Of a stretch of DNA of 64,000 bases, positions 55,049-64,000 are shown piece after piece (position 1 is the stretch's first letter; every line of letters begins with the position of its first letter). Location: assembly GCF_006864135.1 (NCBI RefSeq), contig NZ_SADV01000004.1:124001-188000 (forward strand), read 5' to 3'. This stretch comes from Lysinibacillus sphaericus (GTDB lineage: Bacteria; Bacillota; Bacilli; Bacillales_A; Planococcaceae). The translations under genes were made by a program, and so were the position numbers. The notes beneath the pieces were generated by a model that saw only the letters and a program-made list of their open reading frames with translations, searched no databases and was not told the origin of the DNA.

Positions 55049-56444
55049 CTTTGCTGAAAAAATTGCTTTAGACGATTTTGATAAACTAGATGATCAACAT
55101 AAATTTTCAGATACTTACATGGACAAAAAAAATTTGTTTATGGAGGAAATTAAGATGAAAAGCAAACAGCCACAGCAAAAACGTAAAAAGAATCATATTT
55201 TAATCGCCGCTGCATGCTTAATGATTGGCATACCAACAACTGCTTTTGGTGCAGTAAAGGTCTATGATATGATTGTCCAAAAAGAAAATTATGAAGTAAA
55301 TGTCTCTGTGTCAAATAATGACTCAAAAAAGAATAATAATTGGTATAAATTGAAAGTGAATTATTTGCCGGAAAATATGGTAGAAATCGAAAACGCTCCT
55401 ATGAAATATTCATTTAAAGATAATTACGCAAAGGGTGGGTTTTCATTCTATCTTTGGAGAGTGGGCAGAAATTCCAATTTTCAAACTTTATACTCAAAAA
55501 GTTATGAAGAAATAGATATAAATGGTAAGAAAGCAGTGATTGTCAATAAAGACACTGGAAACAAAAGTTTAGCCTTTGACAGAGAGGTCTATCTTTTATT
55601 TGAAGAAGAAGGGATTATGGTGGATTGTACTATTGGAACCGATGTTAGTGAAGAACAAATGATGAAGGTCATGGAGAATATTTCACTTGAGCCAACATCA
55701 AAAGAAATGGCATCATTCACTGCCGATTTAGATGATGCTCTTTATAGTGAAGAGAATAAACCAACAAAATTTACCGTTATTCCATTGAGCAAAGACAGTA
55801 AACAACTATTTAGCGTAGGAGAAAAGGTTCCAGTAACCTTAGATCAAATAAGCAGATTAGATAACCTTGAATTTATTATAGAAAAAGTTGAAGTTTTTGA
55901 TTCAATCAAAGATTTTAAACAAGATAACTTTAATGAAATGGGACTAGGAGTACTAGCCAACAATAAAGCTATAGATCAGAATAAGGAATTGTTACCGTAT
56001 AGACGGGATGTATATAAAGTTGGAAATGGTAAAGATTCTATTAACGAATTAGTAGAGTCACAATTAATTAGTCCTAAATTTGTTTACCTGACAACAACAG
56101 TGAAAAATATTGGTAACCAGGCTATAGAAAAAATTTGTATGAATCCGGGCATACAGGTACTGAAATATAAAAATAATGCATGGAACTATGCTAAAGAAGA
56201 TGGATTTGACGAAAAAAGTATTATGACGGGCGAGGTTGATTATCTAGCACCTCACGGAAATGGAAAATCCTTTTACTTTATTGACAGTATCCTACCCGGA
56301 CAAACGATAAAAGTTAACTTAGGTTATTTTGTAGACGAAGATAAACTGGATTCAATCTTCCTAGATGCTTTCCATTACAGTGGGCATGGTGATACTATAG
56401 ACATGAATGCGAAAGATCGTTGGTGGATTGATATTCGTAAGTAA
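55014..56444 (+). CDS. Membrane anti-sigma-type protein, DUF4367-like
   Basis: The 476-residue product has a charged cytosolic part (residues 1-60, likely sigma-binding), one membrane helix (ILIAAACLMIGIPTTAFGAV) and a large outer part. Residues 100-235 resemble DUF4367 (YLPENMVEIEN, FSFYLWRVGR, GKKAVIVNKD). The last 200 residues form a separate beta-rich domain (VYLTTTVKNIGNQ). GGAGGTATAG precedes the ATG. It is probably the anti-sigma factor of the preceding gene, although the cysteine-type zinc anti-sigma motif is absent. Confidence 0.75.
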   Translation: MKNSKNSKNMYDFAEKIALDDFDKLDDQHKFSDTYMDKKNLFMEEIKMKSKQPQQKRKKNHILIAAACLMIGIPTTAFGAVKVYDMIVQKENYEVNVSVSNNDSKKNNNWYKLKVNYLPENMVEIENAPMKYSFKDNYAKGGFSFYLWRVGRNSNFQTLYSKSYEEIDINGKKAVIVNKDTGNKSLAFDREVYLLFEEEGIMVDCTIGTDVSEEQMMKVMENISLEPTSKEMASFTADLDDALYSEENKPTKFTVIPLSKDSKQLFSVGEKVPVTLDQISRLDNLEFIIEKVEVFDSIKDFKQDNFNEMGLGVLANNKAIDQNKELLPYRRDVYKVGNGKDSINELVESQLISPKFVYLTTTVKNIGNQAIEKICMNPGIQVLKYKNNAWNYAKEDGFDEKSIMTGEVDYLAPHGNGKSFYFIDSILPGQTIKVNLGYFVDEDKLDSIFLDAFHYSGHGDTIDMNAKDRWWIDIRK

Positions 56445-56540
56445 TAATCAAAGGAAATAGTTTTATGGGAATGAATATAAGAAATTATTTAAATAAGATG
56501 GACAGTTAAACAACAAAGGGCAATGCTAAATTCCATTAAA

Positions 56541-56577
56541 AAAAGTCGGATTCCTATAAGGAACCGACTTTTTTTTA
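56541..56577. terminator. Bidirectional terminator
   Basis: AAAGTCGGATTCC pairs with GGAACCGACTTT around TATAA, with T-runs on both sides. It overlaps the transglutaminase stop codon. Confidence 0.9.
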
Positions 56578-57429
56578 CAAATGATTCAATGCTTTGACGC
56601 TCACTTTAACTGTTAAATCATGTTTTCCACCTGAATAAACGCCTTCAACAGGGCTTATATCGGAATAATCACGGCCGATGCATAAAATAATGTGATTTTC
56701 TAACACTTCTACATTATTAGTTGGATCGAGACCAATCCAGCCGATTCCTGGTATCATGACTTCTACCCAAGCGTGGGTTGCAATATCACCGATTAAGGCA
56801 GAGTTTTCATCGACGTATAAATAACCGCTAACATAGCGTGCTGGAATTCCTTTAGCTCTTAGCACCGCAAGCATGACATGTGTGAAATCCTGGCAAACAC
56901 CTCGCTTAAGGGAAAAGGCTTCGCTTGCAGTTGTCGTAACATCGGTTGCACCAGGAACGTATTCAAAAGTCGAGTATAAATATTGCATTAAATTTAATGA
57001 AAATAATACAGGATTTTCAGCATGACCAATTGCATGATAAACTTCCTCTAACTGATTTTCTGTCATAAACGTAAAATGTGTAAACTTTAAATAGGGCAAA
57101 TAATGCTCATAAAACAGTTTCGAGTGAAAAATTGTCTGCATTTCTAGTGAATATTGAATGCGATGAATGAATGGTGCACGTTGAATGCTGACAATAGAGG
57201 TCGTTTGAATTTCTAGCTCTTGATGCTGCTCAGGTATATAAAATGTGCCAACCGTATTGCCCCATATATCTGTATGCTCACGCGTTAAAGATGAAGGAGT
57301 GATGGCAATTCGATAAGATAGTAAGCGCTGACGCTCATCGCCCCTTGGTTTTAAGCGGATTGTATTTAAGCTTTGATCGACTTCAGACTCATATTGAAAA
57401 ATATTTGTATGTTGAATTTCAAATTTCAT
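56575..57429 (-). CDS. Transglutaminase-like protease-fold protein
   Basis: The 284-residue protein has an N-terminal beta domain (FEIQHTNIFQYESEVDQSLN) and a transglutaminase-core domain with the catalytic Cys in LKRGVCQDFTHVMLAVLRAK, His in IATHAWVEVMIPG and Asp in GLDPTNN. The start at 57429 follows AAAGGAAG by 8 bases. Together with the alpha-E and circularly permuted ATP-grasp genes upstream it forms a widely conserved trio predicted to make and cleave peptide or amide links; the biochemical role is not established. Confidence 0.88.
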   Translation of the reverse strand: MKFEIQHTNIFQYESEVDQSLNTIRLKPRGDERQRLLSYRIAITPSSLTREHTDIWGNTVGTFYIPEQHQELEIQTTSIVSIQRAPFIHRIQYSLEMQTIFHSKLFYEHYLPYLKFTHFTFMTENQLEEVYHAIGHAENPVLFSLNLMQYLYSTFEYVPGATDVTTTASEAFSLKRGVCQDFTHVMLAVLRAKGIPARYVSGYLYVDENSALIGDIATHAWVEVMIPGIGWIGLDPTNNVEVLENHIILCIGRDYSDISPVEGVYSGGKHDLTVKVSVKALNHL

Positions 57430-57490
57430 TGTGTCTGCTTCCTTTGGATTACTGACTTGCTTGTTGAAAGGGAGCTGTTGTTGATTCCTT

Positions 57491-58456
57491 TCAAGGTTGT
57501 ACGCTGGGTTCATATAAATGATGAATTGTTGAAAATGTATTACCAAAATCAATACATTGACACAATCTTTCCTCCATTAACAAAATAGTTTCCTCTAAGG
57601 TAATATTCCATAAATCTACATTCATCACGGCAAATAATAAACTCTTTAATGAGGTATGAAGCTCTAAAAATCTAGCTGAAAGAGGGTCGCTTTCTAAACA
57701 GATAAAAGCTTCTTCTAATTTTTCTAAGCAAAACATCACTGAACGTGGGAAATGTTTATCCTGTAATAAATATTGAATAACATAAAGTAAATTGGTTTGG
57801 CGATGCTTGCGTAAATAAGACTCCGTCGCCTCCGATAAATCAAGTAAAAACGATCCGTCCGCTTCTTTTAAAGAGATGGCTATTTCCTTATGTTGCTCCA
57901 GTATAATTAAAGCCATACGAATCGTCTTTTCTACACGTTCTAACCATTTCCCAACTTGCATGAAATAAAACGGTAAATCTCGATCCATCGAGCCTTCGAT
58001 AAACCCCGTTACCGTCAAAGAAGTCTTGCGAACATTTTGTAAAAAAGAGTTTAGATCAATTAGTGGAATTGGTCTTTCACGTTCTAACATGTCTTGCTGT
58101 AACGATAAATAAAAGGCATTTTGCAATTCCCAAAGCTCAATGGGTATGCTATCTCGAGTTATACGGGCGTTTTCTCGAACTGCACGTAAAGTAGCATGGA
58201 GGGCGTTGCAGTTATTATTAGAAAAGAGTAGATATTCGATAAGTGGATTGACTCGAATCGACTCATAAAAGGACAAGTATTCTTCCTTCGAGGCACAAAT
58301 ATTTAACACCGCTTCCCAATGATCGATGTATTCATTTTCTTTGCCAGATTGCTCCAACATATTTAACAGCTGTACTTGTAATATATGTGCATTCGTTTGT
58401 GATCGTTCACTATATCGTGCCATCCAGTATAGTGCATCGGCTACTCGACTTAGCAT
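57491..58456 (-). CDS. Alpha-E domain protein (DUF403)
   Basis: The 321-residue, all-helical protein begins MLSRVADALYWMARYSERSQ, the alpha-E signature, and has RENARITRDSIPIELWELQN and VGKWLERVEKTIRMALIILE. The domain is always found beside circularly permuted ATP-grasp proteins. The start overlaps the ATP-grasp gene by 47 bp, and the stop lies 61 bp before the transglutaminase start, so the three genes form one transcript. Confidence 0.9.
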   Translation of the reverse strand: MLSRVADALYWMARYSERSQTNAHILQVQLLNMLEQSGKENEYIDHWEAVLNICASKEEYLSFYESIRVNPLIEYLLFSNNNCNALHATLRAVRENARITRDSIPIELWELQNAFYLSLQQDMLERERPIPLIDLNSFLQNVRKTSLTVTGFIEGSMDRDLPFYFMQVGKWLERVEKTIRMALIILEQHKEIAISLKEADGSFLLDLSEATESYLRKHRQTNLLYVIQYLLQDKHFPRSVMFCLEKLEEAFICLESDPLSARFLELHTSLKSLLFAVMNVDLWNITLEETILLMEERLCQCIDFGNTFSTIHHLYEPSVQP

Positions 58457-59900
58457 ACTGCAATTCCTCCTTTAATATCCATGTATCTTTTGCTCCTCCA
58501 CCCTGGGAAGAGTTCACGACTAAAGATCCTTCTTTTAATGCTACACGCGATAAACCTCCAGGAAGCACATAAGTATCCTCACCCTTCATGACATAAACAC
58601 GCAAATCGACATGACAAGGATAAAATCTCCCATCCTGAAAAGCTGGTGCTCTAGACAGGCTAATTGTTGGTTGTGCAATGTATTGAACTGGGTTTTCCAA
58701 TATTTTTTTTTTAAAAATAGCCATTTCTTCATCACTCGCATGCGGACCAATTAGCATATCATAGCCTCCTGATGCACTAACGTTTTTTATGACAAGCTCT
58801 CTCATATGCTCAAGAACCCAACCTCGCTGTCTATCATCAGCTAGATGATAAGTTTCCACATTACGTAAAATAGGTTCCTCTTTCAAATAATAGCGAATCA
58901 TATCCGGTACATAGGCATACATCGCTTTATCATCAGCAACACCATTACCAACAGCATTTAAAATAGCAATATTTCCAGCCTTATAAGCAGTCATAATATG
59001 AGGAACTCCAAGTAAAGAATCCTCACGAAAAACAACAGGATCTAAGAAATCATCATCAATTCGACGATAAATAATATCAATTTGCTCTAGACCGTATATT
59101 GTCTTCTTATACACCTTATTATCTCGGACAACTAAATCTCGCCCTTCAACAAGCTGAATATTGAGCTGCTGTGCTAAAAAAACATGATCGTAATAGGCCG
59201 AATTATACATACCTGCTGTTAAGAGGACAGCTTTAGGTTCTCTATCTGGGTTCATAGAAGGTGGACGATGAGCAAGAAGTGCCTTCTTCATAAAGGCCAT
59301 TTGTTTATCGAGTGACTGGATCGTATGTTTAGAAAAAAATTCAGGATACACTTCCTTCATCACAGATCGATTTTGAAAAACATAGGAAATCCCTGAAGGA
59401 TTGCGTAAATTATCTTCTAACACGTAGTAAACGCCATGTTCATCACGAATCAAGTCTATGCCTGCTAAAAAAATATGATTATCAATAGGTACTTTTACAC
59501 CAAGCATTTCTTTATAATAATACCGATTGTTTTCAATGAGTTGTTTCGGAATAAGCCCATCCTCAAAAATGGACTGTTCATGGTAAACATCATGTAAAAA
59601 ACAATTTAATGCTTTCACACGCTGCTTCATACCAGCTTCTATTACTTCCCACTGTTCATATGGAATAATAATAGGTATAAAATCAAAGGGCATTGTCCGC
59701 TCTGTTCCACCTTGTGCACCATATACGGTAAATGTAATGCCTTGTTTAAGGAATGTTGATTGTGCTTGTTGATATTTTTCATCTAATTGTTCCTTAGTGA
59801 AAGCATGGAGCTTATGGTGGAAAGACCGATAATGAGGCTTCGGTTGATTACCTTCGAACATCTCATCAAAAAACATACCAGATTCATAGAACTTCATCAT
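58410..59900 (-). CDS. Circularly permuted type 2 ATP-grasp protein
   Basis: The 496 residues carry the DUF404/DUF407 blocks: FTVYGAQGGTERTMPFDFIP, DNHIFLAGIDLIRDEHGVYY then LEDNLRNPSGISYVFQNR, and VDLRVYVMKGEDTYVLPGGL near the C-terminus. The permuted ATP-grasp domain should form an amide bond by an acyl-phosphate route. The start is at 59900 or 59897. It is first in the three-gene unit. Confidence 0.9.
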   Translation of the reverse strand: MMKFYESGMFFDEMFEGNQPKPHYRSFHHKLHAFTKEQLDEKYQQAQSTFLKQGITFTVYGAQGGTERTMPFDFIPIIIPYEQWEVIEAGMKQRVKALNCFLHDVYHEQSIFEDGLIPKQLIENNRYYYKEMLGVKVPIDNHIFLAGIDLIRDEHGVYYVLEDNLRNPSGISYVFQNRSVMKEVYPEFFSKHTIQSLDKQMAFMKKALLAHRPPSMNPDREPKAVLLTAGMYNSAYYDHVFLAQQLNIQLVEGRDLVVRDNKVYKKTIYGLEQIDIIYRRIDDDFLDPVVFREDSLLGVPHIMTAYKAGNIAILNAVGNGVADDKAMYAYVPDMIRYYLKEEPILRNVETYHLADDRQRGWVLEHMRELVIKNVSASGGYDMLIGPHASDEEMAIFKKKILENPVQYIAQPTISLSRAPAFQDGRFYPCHVDLRVYVMKGEDTYVLPGGLSRVALKEGSLVVNSSQGGGAKDTWILKEELQYAKSSSRCTILDGTI

Positions 59901-60073
59901 ATGGATCGCCCTCCGAATTTAAGTAGTAGAGAAAACGTGTTACACTTAGTAAGAAACAATATCGCCTTAGCGACATTGTAGTAAATGGGTACCAATGAAA
60001 AGGCACCACATCCGCATTCATCTCATCACCTTTAGAGTAATGAAGATAAATACATATAAAAGGAGCAAATGAA

Positions 60074-60487
60074 ATGACAATCATTAATTTAATGCAAGCG
60101 TATGAGCTAGACAAGCTTTCAAAATTAGATTTTACTGATGGGGAGATTTTACACACATTACAAACAGGGGATGTATCAGTTTGGCAGGAAAAAGTACCAA
60201 ACTATGAATTTTCCGAAACAATGGCACTTTACCAAGAAGGGGAGCAAATTTTCATAGATGCTCTGCACGGTAACTACAGTATCAAATATGTAACTTTGCC
60301 AGGCATTAAACGCTTATTGTATATTCGTTTCCAATTAGAAGAAGGAAAGGATTATCAATTATTAGAAACGGGAATCCAGCATTTAACTTGTGATGAGGAA
60401 GTTATCGCTAAACTTCAACATATGCTATCAACAAACTGGTCTCTAGCCAAACAAGTAGATGGGACGTATAGTATTTTTGTAAAGTAA
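60074..60487 (+). CDS. Conserved small protein, unknown function
   Basis: The 137-residue soluble protein has no signal peptide. It contains LDFTDGEILHTLQTGDVSVW and YVTLPGIKRLLYIRFQLEEG. AAAGGAGC lies 8 bases before the ATG. It is divergent from the ATP-grasp trio, so both may share a regulatory region at 59901-60073. No family is recognised. Confidence 0.6.
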   Translation: MTIINLMQAYELDKLSKLDFTDGEILHTLQTGDVSVWQEKVPNYEFSETMALYQEGEQIFIDALHGNYSIKYVTLPGIKRLLYIRFQLEEGKDYQLLETGIQHLTCDEEVIAKLQHMLSTNWSLAKQVDGTYSIFVK

Positions 60488-60835
60488 CGGTTTTCATACC
60501 GAAATCGACGAAAATCCAAATAATTCCACGCGTGTTGTGAGAAGAATCGACACGTACAGTTACCCATCTTTTTATTTTTCGAATCGTCTCAGAGCATTTA
60601 ACTCACTAGATTTAAATATTCATTTTTTTTGCTCTTTATACCTAAAAAATGAAACTTTCATAAAAACTTTTAAAATAGGTGATTTTCTTTCTAAAGAGAA
60701 TCATCTTTTTTATTGTCCACAAAAGGAACATTTGTTCTGCGTTGTGAGAAAGAGCAATTTTTTCACTATAAAGTTCCCAAATTTATATTTGGGAACGTTT
60801 TTTCGTGGTAAAATAGAGAAAATAGAGGTGATTTT
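60488..60835 (+). other. Intergenic region with two terminators
   Basis: AGGTGATT/AATCATCT with T6 (60677-60711) and the perfect stem GTTCCCAAA/TTTGGGAAC with T6 (60773-60802) occur in tandem. The 108-codon frame across this region runs through both hairpins, has no RBS and is considered spurious. Confidence 0.75.
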
Positions 60836-61813
60836 ATGGAAAAGACGAAGCTTCCTAAAATAATGAGAGATTTCCTTGTTTATTTAACGACGATTAAAGG
60901 GAAGTCTCATCGCACAAGAAAAGAATATGAATACGATTTGACTTTATTCTTCCGATTCTACATAGCAGTTCAGCATGATCATGAACTATCAGATTTAACG
61001 AAAATCGATATTTCTAGTATTTCAATAGAAGAAATTCGTGAAATGACACTAGAGGATCTATATTTATTTATGGAATATTGCGAGGTGGAGCGAGGGAATT
61101 CAGCATCTGCGAGAGCGCGTAAAGTAGCAACGTTAAAATCATTTTTTAAATATCTAAAAGGGAAACGACGTCTACTAGAGGAAAATCCGGCAGATGAATT
61201 AGAAACGCCAAAAATAGGACGGAAAAAGCCTATCTATATGAATATGGAGGAAGCTACGCAATTTATCGATGGTATCCAGCCAAATCGTGCTTCACCGAGG
61301 AATTATTGTATGATGATGTTTTTCTTAAATTTAGGGATTCGTGTGACAGAGCTTTGTCAGCTAAATAGGTCATCTATACAAGGTCGCTATTTAACGGTTG
61401 TTGGTAAAGGGAATAAGGAGCGGACAGTATATTTGAATGATAGCTGTATCCAGGCACTTGCAGACTATGAAAATGGTAGAAAGACGGCATATAAAGGAGG
61501 GGGTGAAGAGCCTCTTTTCGTCTCACAAAAGGGAACTCGCTTCACTCGGCAAACCGTTGCAAAAATCGTTAAACAAATTAATCAGCAATCAGGACTTCAA
61601 AAAGAACGCCTGACACCACATAAGTTACGGCATACATCTGCGACAATGATGTATAAATCAGGGGCAGATATTCGAAGTCTCCAGCATATACTTGGCCATT
61701 CAAGTGTTGCAACGACACAAATCTATACGCATATTGAAGATGAAGAGCTACAACATGTACTCGAAAATAATCCTTTCAATATTGTTCGAACTAAAGAACA
61801 TTACATTGAATAA
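60836..61813 (+). CDS. Xer-type tyrosine recombinase
   Basis: The 325-residue protein has an N-terminal SAM-like core-binding domain (residues 5-120) and an intact catalytic domain: Arg in FLNLGIRVTELCQL, Lys region VVGKGNKERTVYL, HKLRHTSATMMY, and GHSSVATTQIYTHI with the Tyr nucleophile. It is longer than XerC/XerD of B. subtilis and has an insertion near residue 45-60; XerS-like enzymes have similar size. It could resolve chromosome dimers or act on mobile DNA. RBS AGAGGTG precedes the ATG. Confidence 0.88.
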   Translation: MEKTKLPKIMRDFLVYLTTIKGKSHRTRKEYEYDLTLFFRFYIAVQHDHELSDLTKIDISSISIEEIREMTLEDLYLFMEYCEVERGNSASARARKVATLKSFFKYLKGKRRLLEENPADELETPKIGRKKPIYMNMEEATQFIDGIQPNRASPRNYCMMMFFLNLGIRVTELCQLNRSSIQGRYLTVVGKGNKERTVYLNDSCIQALADYENGRKTAYKGGGEEPLFVSQKGTRFTRQTVAKIVKQINQQSGLQKERLTPHKLRHTSATMMYKSGADIRSLQHILGHSSVATTQIYTHIEDEELQHVLENNPFNIVRTKEHYIE

Positions 61814-61825
61814 AATAGGCAACTA

Positions 61826-61863
61826 AAAAAGCCGATTATCCTTACTTGTAGGAGTCGGCTTTT
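61826..61863. terminator. Bidirectional terminator
   Basis: AAAAGCCGA pairs with TCGGCTTTT with an inner CCT/AGG pairing, between the recombinase gene and the converging LysR gene. Confidence 0.8.
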
Positions 61864-61870
61864 AGTTCTA

Positions 61871-62740
61871 TTATCTGTTGTTAGCTTCCATGCCATTAAT
61901 AGCGTTTGTTAGCTCAATAAACTGTCTTTCAATTGGCGTAAATTCGTGATGTAAACGAGTAATTAAATATAAATCAACGAATCTAAAGGTTGATGGTACT
62001 TCTAAGTATTGTTCAATGTTGTATCGACTTGCTATACGTTTAGAAACTAGAGTAATTCCCATGCCCATCATGGCAAATTGTAACAAAGTTTCTTGGTCTC
62101 CCACTTCAATTAATTCTCCCTGCGTAATAGCTAAATTCTTACAAATATCTCGCAATATTGAAAGATACAAACAGTTATCAGATAGCACAAGTAAGTTTTT
62201 TTCATATATATAATCCTCGAAGTTTGTACTTTGATCAATACCTTGACCTATGATAACCATTTCTTCAAAAGCAACTTTTTTATACTTTATATGCTTATTT
62301 TTTAATGTACCAATTGTATAGGCTAGATCAATTTTCCCTTGCAGAATTTGATTTTCTATATACGCTGTTGAACCTGTTTTTAAGGTTACCGATAAATTAG
62401 GGTATGTTTGATAAAGCTTATTTAAAGCTTGTGATACTTGAGTTCCTCCCATTGAAATCATCGTACCAACTCGTAGTTTTTCTTCATGTTTTTTCATCAT
62501 ATTTTCTGTTTCTTCCCAAAAAAACAATATTTTCTTAAATTGATGATATAATTTTTCTCCATCTTTTGTTAGTGTTACACCTTTAGAATTTCTCATAAAT
62601 AATTGTTGATTATAATGATTTTCTATTTTTTTAATTTTTGCCGTCATATTTGATTGTAGGTGATTCAATTTAGCGGCAGCAGCTGATATACTTTTCAATT
62701 CTGCAACTGACACAAATGCTTTCATGTTTTCAATATCCAT
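61871..62740 (-). CDS. LysR-family transcriptional regulator
   Basis: The 289 residues have the LysR helix-turn-helix (MKAFVSVAELKSISAAAAKL then NHLQSNMTAKIKKIENHYNQ) and a substrate-binding domain (LRVGTMISMGGTQVSQALNK, GMGITLVSKRIASRYN). It is divergent from the oxidoreductase gene at 62957 with a 216-bp shared upstream region, the usual arrangement for LysR control of the neighbour. Confidence 0.9.
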   Translation of the reverse strand: MDIENMKAFVSVAELKSISAAAAKLNHLQSNMTAKIKKIENHYNQQLFMRNSKGVTLTKDGEKLYHQFKKILFFWEETENMMKKHEEKLRVGTMISMGGTQVSQALNKLYQTYPNLSVTLKTGSTAYIENQILQGKIDLAYTIGTLKNKHIKYKKVAFEEMVIIGQGIDQSTNFEDYIYEKNLLVLSDNCLYLSILRDICKNLAITQGELIEVGDQETLLQFAMMGMGITLVSKRIASRYNIEQYLEVPSTFRFVDLYLITRLHHEFTPIERQFIELTNAINGMEANNR

Positions 62741-62956
62741 TTCTATTCACATCCATCAAAAAAAGTGATAGGACCATCATTAATAAACATTTAAAATGAT
62801 GTCTTGTTGTCATTATACTTTGTATTAGGATATAGAGAAACTTATTAATGGAGTTTGTCATTCCTAACTAGTCTTTATTTTGAGGGGGAGTCTTAGTAGC
62901 TGTCGCTTCGATTTCGCTACAAATATATTACTACCAGTTAATAGGAGGTATAGTTA

Positions 62957-64000
62957 ATGAAAAATAAAATTATCAATGTAGGGATTATAGGTGGATCTTT
63001 GAATAATCAATGGGCAAGTCAAACACATATCCCAGCTCTAAAGAACAATCCTTTCTACAACATAACAGCAATTGGAACTTCCAATATTGTTACTGCTGAA
63101 AAAAGTGCTAAAATTCTGAATGCACCTCATGCTTTTACAAACTATAAGGAATTAGCACAATCGAAAGATGTTGACTTAGTAGTTGTAAGTATCAAAGTCC
63201 CTCATCATTATGATGCTGTACTAGCAGTATTAGAAGAAAATAAACATATTTATTGTGAATGGCCACTAGCTATTCATACGCATCAAGCAGAAAAAATGGC
63301 TCAATTAGCAGAAGAAAGACATATTCATCACGCGATTGGACTACAAGGTAGGCAATCTCCAGAAGTTAACTATGTAAAACAAGCCATTCACCAGGGGGAT
63401 ATTGGTAAGGTTATTTCCTGTACTATGCAAGTTGCAACACAAGGAAAAGGTGGCATAACAGATGAAAAAGGTCGTTATCTATTAGACGAAGATAATGGAG
63501 CCACTCTTCTTTCTATTAACGGCGGGCATTCACTAGATGTACTCTGTTATATTTTAGGTGATTTTAAAGAACTATCTGCTACAATGAATGTCCACTATAC
63601 CGAAGCGTTCGTACAAGAAACAGGTCAATCAATAGAAAAAAATACAGCTGATCAAATATTGATACAGGGGACGCTCGTAAATGATACTTCAGCATCTGTA
63701 CATATCCAAGGAGGGGTTTATCCTGCTTTTCAATTAGAAATTAGGGGCAAAAAGGGAGCATTTCGCTTAACACAGAAAAATTCCTATGGCCATGTCCAAT
63801 TTGGGAACCTTATCATTGAAAAAATGATTCATCCAAATAATTTGTTTAACGCTAAAGATATTTTAATGGAAGAAGTAAAAATATCAGAACAAAACAATGA
63901 CGCGATCAGCTATGTGAATCAAGCTTATACGATGTTGGCAAAAGATATTGTGGAGAGCAGCAAGCATATTCCCGATTTTAAAGACGCTGTCAAACTGCAT
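62957..64000 (+). CDS. Gfo/Idh/MocA-family oxidoreductase, cut by window end
   Basis: The 348 codons visible begin MKNKIINVGIIGGSLNNQWA (NAD-binding strand and glycine loop), then KDVDLVVVSIKVPHHYDAVL, and HIYCEWPLAIHTHQAE, where EWP replaces the usual EKP; this form occurs in Gal80-like members. The catalytic-domain segment INGGHSLDVLCYILGDF is present. AGGAGG lies 6 bases before the ATG. The frame is open at the window end, but the length is nearly complete for the family. Substrate unknown; probably a sugar or sugar-like compound. Confidence 0.85.
   Translation, partial: MKNKIINVGIIGGSLNNQWASQTHIPALKNNPFYNITAIGTSNIVTAEKSAKILNAPHAFTNYKELAQSKDVDLVVVSIKVPHHYDAVLAVLEENKHIYCEWPLAIHTHQAEKMAQLAEERHIHHAIGLQGRQSPEVNYVKQAIHQGDIGKVISCTMQVATQGKGGITDEKGRYLLDEDNGATLLSINGGHSLDVLCYILGDFKELSATMNVHYTEAFVQETGQSIEKNTADQILIQGTLVNDTSASVHIQGGVYPAFQLEIRGKKGAFRLTQKNSYGHVQFGNLIIEKMIHPNNLFNAKDILMEEVKISEQNNDAISYVNQAYTMLAKDIVESSKHIPDFKDAVKLH

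Noticed and set aside
58387..58572. Plus-strand frame across the alpha-E/ATP-grasp overlap
   Set aside because: Shadow of the two overlapping minus-strand genes.
60537..60863. 108-codon plus-strand frame before the recombinase gene
   Set aside because: It runs through two terminators, lacks an RBS and overlaps the real recombinase start.

Overview
The window looks like a chromosome segment of a low-G+C, spore-forming-type Bacillota in the Bacillaceae/Planococcaceae area, most likely Lysinibacillus or a close relative. The basis is AT-rich DNA, strong AGGAGG ribosome-binding sites, frequent TTG starts, two T-box leaders, a preQ1-I riboswitch, a BirA operator, BioW-type biotin synthesis, and close matches to Bacillus families (YkpA, AroA with fused chorismate mutase, QueCDE, SpeD/SpeE). 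The genus is inferred from gene content, not measured.

Layout. 1-5.9 kb: tightly packed operon (acyltransferase-like C-terminus, ATP-grasp ligase, solute-binding-like protein without a signal peptide, second ATP-grasp ligase, MFS exporter), probably making and exporting a small peptide-like metabolite. 6-9 kb: DAHP synthase/chorismate mutase and an ABC-F protein. 9.2-10.8 kb: collapsed prophage remnant next to a truncated serine hydrolase. 12.5-14.7 kb: sigma/PadR/FtsW-like cassette in which two of the three genes carry a single in-frame TAG. 14.9-24.7 kb: T-box-controlled argS, a CynX-type MFS gene, a MarR/hydrolase pair with palindromic operators, a pseudoprotease lipoprotein followed by recQ, and a VOC protein. 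24.8-25.7 kb: two 268-bp direct repeats, each with a tiny minus-strand ORF. 25.8-35.7 kb: msrA, LCP protein, AI-2E family permease, TetR/MFS pair with duplicated operators and an apparent ATC start, Nudix, aminotransferase, P-loop protein, enoyl-CoA hydratase-like gene. 36-41.5 kb: degenerate recombinase, unknown gene, T-box-controlled MFS, GNAT, fatty-acid hydroxylase with an E. coli-type FadR regulator.

42.1-46.3 kb: polyamine operon metK-decarboxylase-speD-speE behind a long structured leader that ends in an attenuator. 46.6-53.8 kb: zinc-ribbon/LRR membrane protein, preQ1-riboswitch queCDE genes, and a BirA-operator biotin operon (membrane protein, bioW, bioF). 53.8-54.1 kb: a scar made of the 3' end of the transglutaminase gene fused to the 3' end of speE. 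54.5-56.4 kb: ECF sigma/anti-sigma pair. 56.6-59.9 kb: transglutaminase, alpha-E and circularly permuted ATP-grasp trio. 60-64 kb: small unknown protein, Xer-type recombinase, LysR regulator and divergent Gfo/Idh/MocA oxidoreductase cut by the window end.

The most informative structural observation is the scar at 53833-54100. It matches what a tandem duplication of an ancestral speE-transglutaminase convergent junction would leave, with accessory genes (LRR, que, bio; sigma/anti-sigma) now occupying the two intergenic copies. The best candidates for undescribed biology are the ATP-grasp/cytosolic binding-protein operon, the T-box-controlled MFS transporter, and the metK-spe leader RNA.
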